Source of the DNA: Strongylocentrotus droebachiensis
Taxonomy: Eukaryota; Echinodermata; Echinoidea; Camarodonta; Strongylocentrotidae
Length of the DNA: 64,000 bases
NCBI GenBank assembly: GCA_035222895.1
Contig: JAVYIG010000172.1
Location: 496,001 to 560,000, forward strand
Reading direction: 5' to 3'
Below the pieces are notes generated by a model that was given only the letters and a program-made list of their open reading frames with translations, searched no databases and had not been told where the DNA came from. Position 1 is the stretch's first letter, and every line of letters starts with the position of its first letter. Both the position numbers and the translations under genes were made by a program. Shown piece after piece: positions 23,253 through 35,140 of the stretch.

Positions 23253-24329
23253 TCCAGTTTAATGATCACCATGACGTAATGTACTTTGTCCTATACATTC
23301 AGTACATTCAGTACATTGTACACTGTAGTACATGTACCTACAGTAACCTGTGCAAAACTTAGGCTGATATATTGGGTATCTACTGTATACTGATTTGAAG
23401 TTATGGAAAACGATTACAATGGAAAACGATTACCTTTGACTTGGTTTGGATTTTTTTTCCACATCAATATACAGTTTGAAGGTCTACCTGAACATGTGGC
23501 AAGCATATTTCAAACGTTCATTCTATCATAAATAAACAGAAGTTTAACTTCAGCAACAAATTGTTATTTTGTATGCAGTAAAAAGTTTTGTGATTAATGG
23601 AGCTTTGAGTGGGACAATTGGGTTTGAAAATTTTACATGACATCTATCACTGTTTTCTGTTCAAGACTACTGAGTATGATATCATACATGTACATTTACC
23701 CAAAGGGATGCTGCTCCTAACCCCTCTCACCCACAAACTCTTGCTCCTAAAATGCAACTTCTGTATGTTTAAGTATACACAGATTGTACATGTGTCTTTT
23801 GTAAATAATTTAATACCCTTCATACAAATTACAAGTACACATGTATGCCCAAGACTCATGTGAAGTACACTATAAGACAGTAGACAAAGGAAACAGTGCT
23901 GGTTGGACAAGCCTACATGTAGATCCTTACCTGCATGAGGCACTACAAAAAAACAAATACTTTAAGTTTTCTAATTTATGTATTATTGCAAATCCTGAGA
24001 GTAACCAGGGAGTCTATCAACTCCCTCGAGTAACTAGAAACTGGACTGAACAAAAGGCACTTTCGCCTGCTTATTTTGAAGTCAGGAAAAAAAGTATCAG
24101 TTGATGATTGACATCATCATAACTACAATGTAATGCACACTTCCTCTTGAGAATAGAGTTACAGAGCTCTCTATATCTCAATTCCCGACAACAATTTCTT
24201 TTTTTGTTGCATTCTCACAATTTTCCTCTAGCTAGCTCTACACCCTGCCCCTTCATGTACAGGTGTAGGCCCAAACAATGTATCTCTCAATTTGAATGTA
24301 AAAGAAGAGAAGGAAGTCCTCAATTAATT

Positions 24330-24700
24330 AAAGGTAAAGACCAGTAATGGTCATGCGATTGCATTGTGAAAGAAACGTTGTGGAATCGATCAGAAAAGGT
24401 CGATCATCTAGCATCTAGCATCTGCAAGGTTCTGGAATCATCAAAATGATAAGAAATTTGGCTCATTCTTCGTAAAGTTACAAGCACTATACACAGAAAG
24501 ATGTATATGGGACTACCCTATCTCTCTCACCAGACCATGAGAGAAATAAATTTACCAAATATATGAATTAGTAGGCGGTTTCCCGGCAAATTTTTTATCA
24601 TCATGTATTAGTCAAAACATACTCTTTCACATGATTGGTAATGAGAGCTTCCATTTCATTTTTTGAAATTGGGGCGTTGCCAATACTGGTCTTTACCTTT
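24330..24700. mobile_element. MITE with 17-bp TIRs, about 370 bp
   Basis: The left end aaaggtaaagaccagta and the right end tactggtctttaccttt are exact inverse copies. The interior shares long words with the partial copy at 5937-6125. No ORF. Confidence 0.75.
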
Positions 24701-25207
24701 AACAATTAAATCATATTAAATTAAGTGAAAAAGAAAAATATTGAAGCAGCCGTGTATGGTGTACAGTACATGAAAAGTTGGGGGGGTTATTCCATGTGAT
24801 CTCATTTTGCTCTAAAAAGGACTTTCACTTTATGATATTGCACCACAACAGGAAACTCTCGGTATGGTTTCATATTCCATACCAGGAAAAGTGAACTCCT
24901 CTCTTCAGGAGAAAGTGGAATTTCTTTGTGCTTGGAAACCAGATGGCTGACCCCTACTGAGAGCATGGAGGATTTCATCAGACTGCATGGTCACAGCAAT
25001 GGTGATTTTACCAGTCAGACTACAGAGCATCGTAATGCATGATTCATATAACAGGGAATCCCTGGGTGCTCAGACATTTGGTCTGGTGTCTCTTGATCAT
25101 CTTCTGGGCATTATTTTGGCAAAGATGTATTATGTAGTATGTACATGTACATGTACACTGTACATTAGGGTAAGGATTTTGACTGCATTTGGGTTTGGTA
25201 TTTGATT

Positions 25208-25999
25208 TAGGCCATGTAAAATTGATTTCATGTTGATCGTCCCCGCCCGCTTCCTTTTTTCCGCCCGCCTCCTTATATTTGATATTTGATATATTTTCTT
25301 GTTATTCAGAAAACAACACAGAATACTTACCATATGCATCTTTTCCACCTTTTCTTCAAATACGCTGTTCAAATATTCTTGTACAAACATACTAAGACTC
25401 TAGAAAAAATTATATTGAAATGTAGAGTGGTTGATATGCTATATGATCGGCGATATGCTGAAGTGAAGCTGCGCTAAAAAATGATGCGATGATGCATGCG
25501 ATGTGCATGCATATATCGCATCAGGGAATAATTTTCCTGGTATCGCATCGCAATTTGCTATGCATTTTTGCATGACTGCTATACAAAATATCTTTTGTGT
25601 AGCAGTTTTCTTCCATAGAAATGTACAGAATTTCATTTGAAATATTTATCCATCAGCTGAAATTGCTAATCAAAAAAATTGTGGCAAATTATTCCCTGCG
25701 CATGTATATGCTTGAGTCGAGGAGCTAGCTAGAGATGAGTCGATCGAGTCGACTGATCATCGCATCGCAGATACCTCACGATAGCGCGGCCGCGCTCTAG
25801 CGCTGGATTTCAGACAGCATGCATGCGCATGCAACGACTTGCATACTACAGCAACGTTGGTTGATGTACATAATATACTATTTGTACACGCGGCAGCCAT
25901 CTTGGGAAAAATATCAAATATCAAATAACATGGTACACCCTCCTCCTCTTTTAAAAAAAATCTGGACGATCAACATGTAATCAATTTTACATGGCCTTA
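25208..25999. mobile_element. DNA element with ~35-bp TIRs, about 790 bp
   Basis: The left end taggccatgtaaaattgat continues ttcatgttgatcgtcc. The right end ggacgatcaacatgtaatca continues attttacatggcctta and is its inverse with few differences. The interior has a run of GATGCATGCGATG-type words (about 25480-25530), tcgagtcgac (25743) and CpG-rich sequence (25760-25830). No transposase frame found. Confidence 0.7.
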
Positions 26000-27886
26000 G
26001 AGGTAATTGTGCGCACAGGGTTAGGTATATATCTGTACTGTATGGACATCTTAAGTTGGATCTTGATTAGTTTGGAATTCAATAAGACTAAACTGCATAT
26101 GACAACGTTGCCAGAGCACAAGTTGTACAATCAATCCCTGCAATGATGATTGTCTGCAAAATTTACAAGATTAGGATGTCCTACAAAAATACTTTTCCTG
26201 CAATTAGTAACAGAATCAATTTTAGTACCTACAGTACACACAGTGAAAACCGGAAATCCTAGGCTAAAGAGTAGTAAGACCCTTTTTTTGTTTAAATGGT
26301 TGTCAACTAACAAGTCCCTGGTTGAACAAACAAAAAATTGTATCCTGTTTGTGTACTCTTGAAGAGGAAAGACCTTTTTTGTGTTAAGTGGTTGAACAAA
26401 AGAATTGCGTCCTGTTACTGTACTCAGGTTGTGCATATGTACATAGCATCTCTTGGCCATTCAAGGATAAAACCATTGATCATCAAAGTATATATTACAA
26501 CATGTACATTACATGTACCGTACTTGGACGAGAAGTCTAAATACAAACTGAGTAGGCGTACATGTATGGGAGAATAGACTAAAAAGTGAGATACATGTAC
26601 AAGTCCTGTATCATGTTAAAGTTTATGAGCCTACACATGTTAGACTTGTATTTCTGTGATCTGACTCGGTTATAATATCATCAACGAGAGGGTAGGAGGA
26701 GAGGGGGTATTCCACCCATCTACTAGTCCACTGCCTGGACTGTTTTTGTGCTGCGAACCCAATCAGCCAAGAAAATAACATGCAATCAATGCTAAAACAG
26801 AGACAGCTCCTTCTGTAATTTAGTAATTTGGGGGATCACACAATCAGTGGAGACCCCATGCTCTGTGAGGGATGCATAAAGGGAGGAGGACAAATTTGAT
26901 TGAAGAATAACAAATGTACAAAAACAGACAGAATCCGGACTACCCAACTTCATGTTGACAGCTCCATATGGACAAAAATTTGTGTTACCATGCACCCTCA
27001 CCTATCATAAAGTGTGTTTGTGGTTAGAAAGTGTATCATCCGGACCATCAAAAAGACCATCAAAACATCCAGTGGTCATTCATAAAAAGCAAGGTCAAAT
27101 AAAGGGATTCTCAATGCCTTTCTTGTCACATGACATATACCAAGTAGTACATGTATCTTTGCTCATACATGTACCATTATACATCTGATTTACTTCTGCA
27201 AGACTCTCACATCCAAATATTTACTTGCATGAGTCACTAATTTGGGTGGACATATAAAACCATCAATACTACAGTGTACCTCCTAATAATAGTACAGTTG
27301 TGTTGTGGAGACCAACAATGACAAATTGACAATATATGTTTGTGTACAAGTAAAAGATGCAATATGACACAATTTTGCCAATATTTTCTGAAGTACTCCA
27401 CTGTGTACAATATGAAGGCTAAGATTACTAGCTAAGATGAAAATACATGAACACATTAAACTTTTAAATGTAATAATTTATGTGCAGGCCGGCCGGTGTT
27501 ACCTACTTTAATGGCTCAGGATAGTGTCTATACACACAGATAAAAAAAAAATGGGATACACAAAGAAAACATTATACATATTGCCTGTACCCTCTTCTAA
27601 GTATAAAAGTTAATTTTCTTTGTTTGCAAGTCAAGTAATGGACACCATCAGCCTGCCCAACTGGTCATAAAATTAATCATAAATCTGTCTGAGCCTGAGG
27701 TCTACAGGTTTGTACATGTATCTACGATTTGCAGGTACAAACATCCCACTGAAAATAGGCATCAATGCTCCTTTGTTTGTCTACAAGACTACAACTACAT
27801 GTATGCACATGCATGCATGTACAGTGTACACCAGTTGATGGATATAGACACAAGACACTTATTTCTTTATTTTAAATCAAACATTT

Positions 27887-27955
27887 AGTGGGGGGGGGGG
27901 GGGGAACAAACTAATCTCTGAGGGGGGGGGGGGGAACAAACTAATCTCTCAAAGA
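27887..27955. repeat. Two tandem copies of a G-run plus aacaaactaatctct unit
   Basis: A G run followed by aacaaactaatctct occurs twice in direct succession. Recent slippage or duplication at a homopolymer is the simple explanation. Confidence 0.8.
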
Positions 27956-28550
27956 TAGTTTGTCTAAGTCTCAAACAGAATACATGTACACTGTACATGG
28001 ACATACCAATCATCATTGTGACCTGTACATGTCCAGTACATGTAGCTCTATATTGCATCATGTGTCATCAGATGGCACTTTTTGTTCAAAACTCTTAGGT
28101 ACAGTAATTGAGGTTTGCACACACAATTCCAGATGGACATACAAAGACAGAGTTTGACCTTTTATCAAAAATTGTTTTAAGGCAATACGGATCTCCAGAT
28201 TTACTACATGTTTTCTACAAAATACTATTGCTGTACACATGAATTCTGAACATCAATTGTATATTGTTAGAAAGAAAGGCTTATAGTTTAAACCCCCACC
28301 AATTTCTGACAGTTAATTATATAGAACTCATGACTTATTAAGTAGACATCGTAGATATCTAGTTCAAAACCTGTTAAAGTCATTTAGAATTTTGAAATGT
28401 TTGAATCACTTTACTAATTAGTTACTGAACATGTAAAAAAAAAAATTCATGACACCCTCAAAAAGACCTAAAAACCTCATTTCATGAGGATGAAACAATT
28501 AACATTTCAGACATTGATTGTCACTCAAATTTTTCAACATCCTGGCTTAC

Positions 28551-28616
28551 CTTTTGTCTTTTTCTGGACGTGAAGTTTTTCCAGACCAAGAGATACAGCT
28601 GCATCAGGAACCCCAT
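28551..28616 (-). CDS. ABC transporter subfamily A, first coding exon (start codon)
   Basis: Starts at the ATG complementary to 28616-28614 and encodes MGFLMQLYLLVWKNFTSRKR then QK, ending at the donor AAG|gtaagc in phase 0. ABCA proteins begin with a short cytosolic segment of the form M-x-LL-WKN-x-x-x-RRQ before TM1 (human ABCA1: LRLLLWKNLTFRRRQ). The LxxWKNFTxRKRQ pattern and the split just before TM1 fit that family. The next exon supplies TM1. The start sits in a weak context (gttgaatATGG), but no other in-frame ATG is closer. Confidence 0.9.
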
Positions 28617-28753
28617 ATTCAACTCTTTCCTTTCGCAGTTACGACAATTGAACTATCACTCCGCTATACGCCAGTACGTCTCAGCAATTAGCAAGAAACA
28701 ATATGTCCTTCAAAACGACCTTTCACACTAATCTCTTATCTCCCATTGGAGTA
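28617..28753 (-). other. Probable 5' UTR part of the first ABCA coding exon
   Basis: Upstream of the start codon on the minus strand. A plausible acceptor tttctccttgcag ends at 28754, giving 137 bp of leader in this exon. The exact exon start is not proven. Confidence 0.45.
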
Positions 28754-30006
28754 CTGCAAGGAGAAAGAGAGAAAGAGAGAAAGAGAGAAAAAAAAAGTGA
28801 AAAATGTTGGTTTAAAGAATCAATGTCCTGATCTGTCGATAAATATGAAATTTACTGTTGGGGTCCAAAACCATTTACTTAGCAAAATTTGCATGCTTGT
28901 TCTACTGCAATGCTGCCGTATTGTTCATCATTTCATGTACTTAATTTAACTATAATAAAAAAGTGGATGGCTCCAGCTCAATCTCCACCCCCCCCCCCTT
29001 ATTGAACAACCCCTGCTTCCAATGATCACTCTCCCATTAAACACTGTTTTTAAAAATACCACTACAAAGTTTCAACATCTTGTTTAAGGAATTAAATTAA
29101 TATAATTCTGTTGAGGAGCCAATTTATTTGATTGAGAAGAATGCCTGATGTATCAATCAACTCCTCTGAAAGTTTTTTTAATAAATTGTGACTATCATCG
29201 GAAAGACAAGATAGATCAATTATCTTAATTCTATTTTGTCTTATAAAAAATGATCAGAAAAAATAAATTCATCAATGATCATTAATAATTTAATGATAAA
29301 AACTAAACCTAGAATACTTAAAGGCTTGTCATTTTCATTTTTTTTCTTCAAGTATGACACTTGAAACATGCAGGCTACCTTATAAATAAAGCCCACAAGT
29401 GTTTTGCTTATGCAGTTGTTTTTCTCCTAATAAATAAATAAACCCTCTAAACATACAGGTACACGACGCCCGCGATCGTGGTTTAATTTGAAATAATTTT
29501 TTGTTTTTAATTTTTTTTTGTAGAATATGACTAGACTCTAATAGACCCCCTATTATATTAAAATGAGATTGGAAAAGGAAAGAAAAAAAAAAATGTTTAC
29601 CAAGACACTAAAAGAAAGAGATGCGATGAAATTGGCAACAATAGTCAATTTTGACTAATAGCCATTATAAAACCAAACGAACAACAGCAACAGTGCGTTC
29701 AGCTTTCGCCATGTAAGTACAGAGGCAAGAGCAAAAATTTGTTTATGAAACAAGCTGACTGCTCTGTTTCGCTTTCTACGCTACGCGGCCGCACCACTAC
29801 ACAGACCACCGCAGAGTTTCGGGGTGAATGGTACCTGGCACACAGTATCGCTCGAATAATACACGTGAACCTCTGCTCGCTGTTCCGTGGCATGACAGAG
29901 CACAATCCTCCTCATCGCTCCACACATGCACAGAGAGCAACTCGCTCTCAGCTCTCGCCAAATAAATAGACATCATTCAATAAGGACTAGAAAACTGATA
30001 TCTTAC
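28754..30006. other. Probable ABCA leader intron with a GC-richer patch
   Basis: AT-rich sequence with GAAA repeats near 28760 and a C run near 28987. A GC- and CpG-richer patch at about 29690-29965 is bounded by the direct words cagctttcgcc and cagctctcgcc. The patch may be promoter-associated. No coding exon seen. Confidence 0.4.
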
Positions 30007-30200
30007 CTGAAAAACATGAGGGAATACGATCATTAACAAGCTTTTAAGAATGAAACATCACAAGAACTTCCGTGTTATCATCTCTAACTTTCGGGTTGTT
30101 GTTTTTCGTTTTCCTCTAGTTCCCCGAACAATAGATCATGCCTGCATATCAAGTCGGGTTGCGTAAGCTACCAAAATATCTCAGAGATAAAAATCGCGAC
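30007..30200 (-). promoter_or_regulatory. Candidate first (non-coding) exon and promoter region of the ABCA-type gene
   Basis: On the minus strand a strong donor TTTTTCAG|gtaagatat ends at 30007. Upstream sequence could be a leader exon with the promoter just beyond. The same bases also look like an acceptor, so the call is weak. No TATA box was assigned. Confidence 0.3.
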
Positions 30201-32568
30201 CGGCTGATTGATGTAAACATTACAACTCACGAGACAAGAGATGGCGATATACTAGTACCGTGTAGTACTTTTGCAGAGCTACTAGTATTTTGAGATTCAG
30301 AGTTCAAATATTTCTATATTTTAAAACTATTTATATTTCTATAGTCAGAGATCGCTAATCCGCCGAATACATCCGTGAAGAAAGTTATTTCCCTCTTCCC
30401 GACAAACCATAACATAATGACAGGGGTTGGGGGAAGGGGGTAGCCCCCCCTCCCCCCTCGAGTTCTTGATCTTCTCCTCCCTTCTTCTTCTTCTTCTTCT
30501 TCTTCTTCTTCTTCTTTTTCTTTTTCTTCTTCTTCTTCTTTTTCTTCTTCTTCTTCTATTTCTTCTTCTTCTTCTTCTTCTTCTTCTTCTTCTTCTTCTT
30601 CTTCTTCTTCTTCTTCTTCTTCTCATATCCTTCTTCTACTTCTTCTACATCTTCTCCTCCCTTCTTCTTCTTCTTCATTTTCAAGAGCTTCCCTTTTTAA
30701 ATTATGACATAGCTTTAATAACCGTAGGTAAACATTGTATTGTCACGACCACCGTTTCATTTTTCACATCGCCTAGCTAGCTAGGCTTTTTAGCTTCAAG
30801 TCGCTTTCAACGCCAATATTTGACATTGATTAATGACCCGTTCCCCATCAGCCATGCACTACTATCACGTGCAAACAAAACTGTATTTGAACAAGAATTA
30901 CAACCGTAGTTTTCAGGTGAAAATTGTGATGAACATGCTAATGGTAAGGTTTTGTTTCTTCATGCAGAGAAAGTATTGTCGTTGGTGAGAATTTGTATGC
31001 ATTTTTCTTGGAGATTCACAATCAAGTATACAAAAGAATTAATTAGTAGAATCTAATCAAGTAAGTAAAAGAAATTATTTAATCGCAACCCTTTGAAAGA
31101 CAAAATAGAGTAGGTATATTTGGTATTGATGCTTAGTTCATTTTGTGACAGTTAGTTTTATTATAAAACCCAAAATCCTAAAATAATCAAAGCATCGATA
31201 AGTATTTCCAGGAGCGACAATCCAGAACCGCATTTTGTTAAGAACATTAAAAACATATTATTTCGCCACATAAAAATATATCAATATTTCCCTCAATAAA
31301 GAAATATGAGCTATCATTTTAAGTTTTCAACAAAAATATGTTTAGATATAGTACAACTGTTATTCTTCATTATAATTAATTATTTATAAGTTACAACATG
31401 TATGTATTGGAAAATAGGTGTTTTTGCTGAATCTTTGACTCTTCAAATTCTAAGAAATTGCTTGGAGCGTTGTGAGTCGCAGATAAAGTTTGACAATAAA
31501 AGGGAAACGATAATACCTACAGTTCTTTCGTTGACACGAAGAATCAGAACACGCAGTGCACCATTATCCCTTAAACAAACCTGAGAGAAAATCTGTCTTT
31601 TCTAAATGTTAAGTGCATACTTATCCTTGTCCAGTCCAAACATTGGTAGACCCCGTTTTCACAGAATACACTGAACGAGAATCCCCTCCTCTGAGAAGGT
31701 ATGATTTACATATTTGCAGGAATATTTAGAAGGGTCTACGTTTATTTTCACGGGGGAATATTATTTGCAATCTAACAAAGATGTATGTTTGAGGTCTGTG
31801 TATTAGGCACTTCTAAATATCAACAGAGTTTCATCAATTGTTTTTATTAAACCGGGACATGTTTAATCTTTAATTCAGCATCTGTTTTCTGAAGCCACTG
31901 AATGTCACAATGTAAATTTATCCTATGAACCTATTTAAGTTTGGGAAACATGTTGTGAAGCCGGGTCTTCGCAGACGAGCGAAGCCGTTCCAAAATGCTA
32001 AGCTTGTTTTTTCGCGCTTTTCAGATGTTCATTGCCCAACGAAACTTGATCTGTATACATGAGCAGTTGCTCTTGAAACGGCGTATCAGGGAAGACACTT
32101 AATAGGTGAATGGAATTTGTTGGTGTGATATGAGTTTGTCGACGCCTCCGTCCATGAGAACCCAAACATTTGTTTCGACGACGAGAGATCAGTTAACATA
32201 ATGTGATCGCCTAAGCGAGGTTTTAAGCGAAGATTAACGACGTCGGTTTCCACTAACATTTTTATTCACACTCTTCCGTTGCTACGGTTGCCATCATCCA
32301 TTTGTTACTCTGACAATTTTGCAATTAATTATTAAAGATATGAAGTGAACGTTGCACGGAACACTGTTTCATTTCAAAAAAGAAATTAAGGACTTGCAAA
32401 GGAATATAATCATCGTTGAGGATTTTGGATTGAGTTTATGAAAATGATGGCATGATTATTAGCCTGTGGGATCTGTAATCTCCATCTCTACACTAGTATT
32501 CGGTTGCTATACCAACTAATAATTGTACCGTTCCCAACGAAGTACGTCTGGATAGCTGCCCTCATGTT
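30201..32568. other. Divergent intergenic region between ABCA and Tctex1-domain genes
   Basis: Contains the TTC microsatellite (30479-30680) and otherwise AT-rich unique-looking sequence. It probably holds promoters for both flanking genes and any leader exon of the Tctex1 gene. No other gene recognised. Confidence 0.5.
30479..30680. repeat. (TTC)n microsatellite, about 200 bp
   Basis: Almost pure TTC/CTT triplets with a few interruptions (tttttc, attc, tcatatcc). This is a homopyrimidine tract able to form triplex DNA. The poly-Arg and poly-Leu frames across it are artefacts. Confidence 0.95.
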
Positions 32569-32601
32569 TTGAATCTCACATCGTTTAAAGGATTTTACAG
32601 G

Positions 32602-33429
32602 ATGAGCACCCGTCTAAGAAAGTCACCGAGTGCGTCGTCCAGTTCGTCACGAATGATGTCGGCTGGGGGTAGAAAAAAGGCACCGCAATCGAACACAAAG
32701 TCACCAACCGCGTCGACAACGAAAGGCAGCACGCCACAGCGGAAGGTATCGCGAACCAACGATCAGGTCGCGCCCACGACCGCTAGAAAGATAAGCGTAG
32801 CTTCCAATGCGTCATCGCACTCGAGAAAGATGTCCGTCGCTGCTGGGGTCAACCATGGATCCACGACATCTACTAAAAAGAAGCCCGGCGATGGCGGTGA
32901 AGGGATGACGGATTTGAAACAAAGCTTTCAGAGTTTGATGATCGCCAAGCGCATGGCGAGATCGCTTCGTCAGCGGACGACTCAACGACTCGCTGATCGA
33001 CGAGGAGTCAGCTTCGTGTCGTACATGGATCGTCCTCGCCGTCGATCACCAAGCGCGAAGCACCTCCCCCAGATCGAAAACACGTACCAGCTCGAGCCTC
33101 GGGAGCTGTTCTCGAGCTATGTCCGCGTCATTCGTGATATCATCGAAAGCACGGTCGAGTCTCGACTCACCGGGACGAAGTACGATCCGAAGCTGTGTTC
33201 GAAGGAGGCGGAGGAGCTTTCTGAGATCATCAAGGAACGCGTGAAGACACTCGACATCGATCGTTACAAGCTGATTACCTTGGTACACATTGGTAAGATG
33301 CACGGCCAGGGGCTGCAGGTTTGTAGCAGGAACTCGTGGGATCCAGCCAGGGATTCGTTTGTGAGTTACCGCTTCCAAAATGCATCCGTCTTCTGCGTGG
33401 CAACGATTTACGGTGTCTACTTCGAATGA
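32602..33429 (+). CDS. Tctex1-domain protein (dynein light chain Tctex-type, DYNLT4/5-like)
   Basis: A 275-residue single-exon frame starting MSTRLRKSPS and ending at TGA 33427-33429. The first ~155 residues are Ser/Lys/Arg-rich and probably disordered. The last ~118 residues form a Tctex1 domain: ENTYQLEPRELFSSY, YDPKLCSKEAEELSEIIKER, then YKLITLVHIGKMHGQGLQV, SRNSWDPARDSFVSYRF and the terminal ATIYGVYFE. The order 'YK-hIVhIGQ-x-GQGh-hxSRxxWDxxxDxFhSY-F-N-ShF-hAxhYxhYFE' is diagnostic, and human TCTEX1D1 (DYNLT5) ends similarly. These proteins bind dynein intermediate chains or act in ciliary and axonemal complexes. The frame stays open to an upstream TTG at 32569, but ATG 32602 is the first AUG and follows a possible acceptor (gattttacag), so a leader intron is likely. 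The gene is GC-richer than its surroundings, as expected for a real exon. Confidence 0.88.
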   Translation: MSTRLRKSPSASSSSSRMMSAGGRKKAPQSNTKSPTASTTKGSTPQRKVSRTNDQVAPTTARKISVASNASSHSRKMSVAAGVNHGSTTSTKKKPGDGGEGMTDLKQSFQSLMIAKRMARSLRQRTTQRLADRRGVSFVSYMDRPRRRSPSAKHLPQIENTYQLEPRELFSSYVRVIRDIIESTVESRLTGTKYDPKLCSKEAEELSEIIKERVKTLDIDRYKLITLVHIGKMHGQGLQVCSRNSWDPARDSFVSYRFQNASVFCVATIYGVYFE

Positions 33430-34834
33430 GATCCAAACATAATTTAATTCCAATTTTAGCTTTAGATGTTGGGATTAATTAACGCTTTAATCATATGAAC
33501 ATTGTTCAAAAACTTATTTTATAGACATAGACTTACAAAGAACGAATGAAGCACTTCTATGATTGAACTTGTTCCGCAATGATTTGATATAATTATCCAA
33601 GCAAAAGAGAGTCTGGAAGAACATTGTACCAGTGAAATTTGAATTTTTGAAGGTGGACACTTTCTTAGACTTTGAATCTTATTAATTTCTTGCCACAACT
33701 AAACGTTTGATTATCCAATTTTTAATCGCATAGTTTTATTTAGAAGACTTTCACAAGTAGACCTGCATTCTTTAATGTTTGATATTGCAATTGTTTTTTC
33801 TTCTAATGAGCACGAAACCATTTAATGGATTATCAACCTGATGTAAATGATCGCAGATATTCAGTTTTACGTCAGCCCTATAGTAATAGAAACACATCAT
33901 GTTTAATTTGGTTAATGTAGAGTATTTTGTTCTTCTTGGAAACTCTGGGTGAGGCTTGTTCATAAGTTCACGAATCTTAAACTATTTGTATCCTCATTAC
34001 TCGGTCACGTTTGTTAGGCCTAGGCCTACTCAATTTTGAAAGGGAGAATAATCGAAAGGGAAGAGAAAAGCATCATCGTTGATTTATCGACTGGAATGAG
34101 CCAAATTATGACGAAAAGTGATTTCCGAGCGTATCAAAAGTGTTGATGGGCTTTCATTTCAATGCTCCAAAATCTCTAAAGACGAAGATGGTGAGGAAAA
34201 CACTCTCTATAGCATAGGTATAAAATGTAATCGCCTAGAAGAATATAATTATATTGTATGATTTACTTGAATCGATACAAATAAATAAGTGAAAAACTTC
34301 TGCAATTGCAATAGTAAATATGCATGATTGTCTTTTCCCTTTTAAAATCTAGTTTATATAATATATTGTTTTTATCAGGGGAGTAATTACTGTTGTTTAG
34401 AGCACTTATCCTTGGACATGGTATTGTATGGTGTATAATGATAACACATCGAGTTGGCTTACACATTTTGCGGATACTCTATTCTGAACGTATATCTGCG
34501 TCATGTTGCTTGGCGACGTAACCAAGGCCTGGCAGGAATTCTCCTTCATGGAACACAAATTACTGATGGTTATCAACCCGACATGTCAAAGTATGACATA
34601 ATGACATTGTATAAATACATTTAAGAATATGACAACTAAACAATGACATGGATGGGCCTTTATTTTGTTATCATGTCAAGAGACAAATATTTATTCTCCT
34701 TCACCATGTTCATTATTATAAGGAACGGAGTAGAGCATTGTGTTCTACTTTGTGTAGGAATAATCTCGGGGTAAAGAAAGATCCCCTATTAAAGTTCGTT
34801 TTTAATACTTTGTGCACATTGGGAATGCAACTTG

Positions 34835-35140
34835 CTCTCTCTATTTGTTTTCTTGCTCTCTCCCCCACCTCCCCCTCTCTCTCATACTCTTTCTCTTTCT
34901 CTTTCTATATCTATTTCTCTCTTTTTCCCTTACACACACACACACACACACACCCTCTCTGCTCTCATCCCCATCTCCCTATCTTTCCCTTTCAGTCTCT
35001 CACACTGTTCTCTCATTCGTTTTCTTTCGTCAATCTTCTAGTGCTTCTCTTTCCTCCCCTTCTCCCCTCTTTCTTTCTGTCAGTCTCTTTCTCCCTCTTT
35101 CCCCTCCCTCCTCCCCTCCCCCTCCTCCTTCTTCTCTCCC
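34835..35140. repeat. CT-rich tract with (CA)n
   Basis: Long pyrimidine-rich region with CTCTCT, CCTCCC and a short CA run. It yields long but meaningless Ser/Leu/Pro frames on the plus strand. Confidence 0.85.

Larger units (their letters stand above)
18470..28550. other. First coding intron of the ABCA-type gene, about 10 kb
   Basis: Holds the element at 18558-19339, a SINE-like fragment (about 21235-21400), an ATT microsatellite (about 22884-22945), MITEs at 23103-23252, 24330-24700 and 25208-25999, small tandem copies near 26280-26420 and 27887-27955, and many TACATGTAC palindromes. No exon or independent gene was recognised. Confidence 0.65.

Noticed and set aside
30345..30626. Arg-rich minus-strand ORF and Leu-rich plus-strand ORF
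   Set aside because: Both are pure translations of the TTC triplet repeat with no other coding sign.
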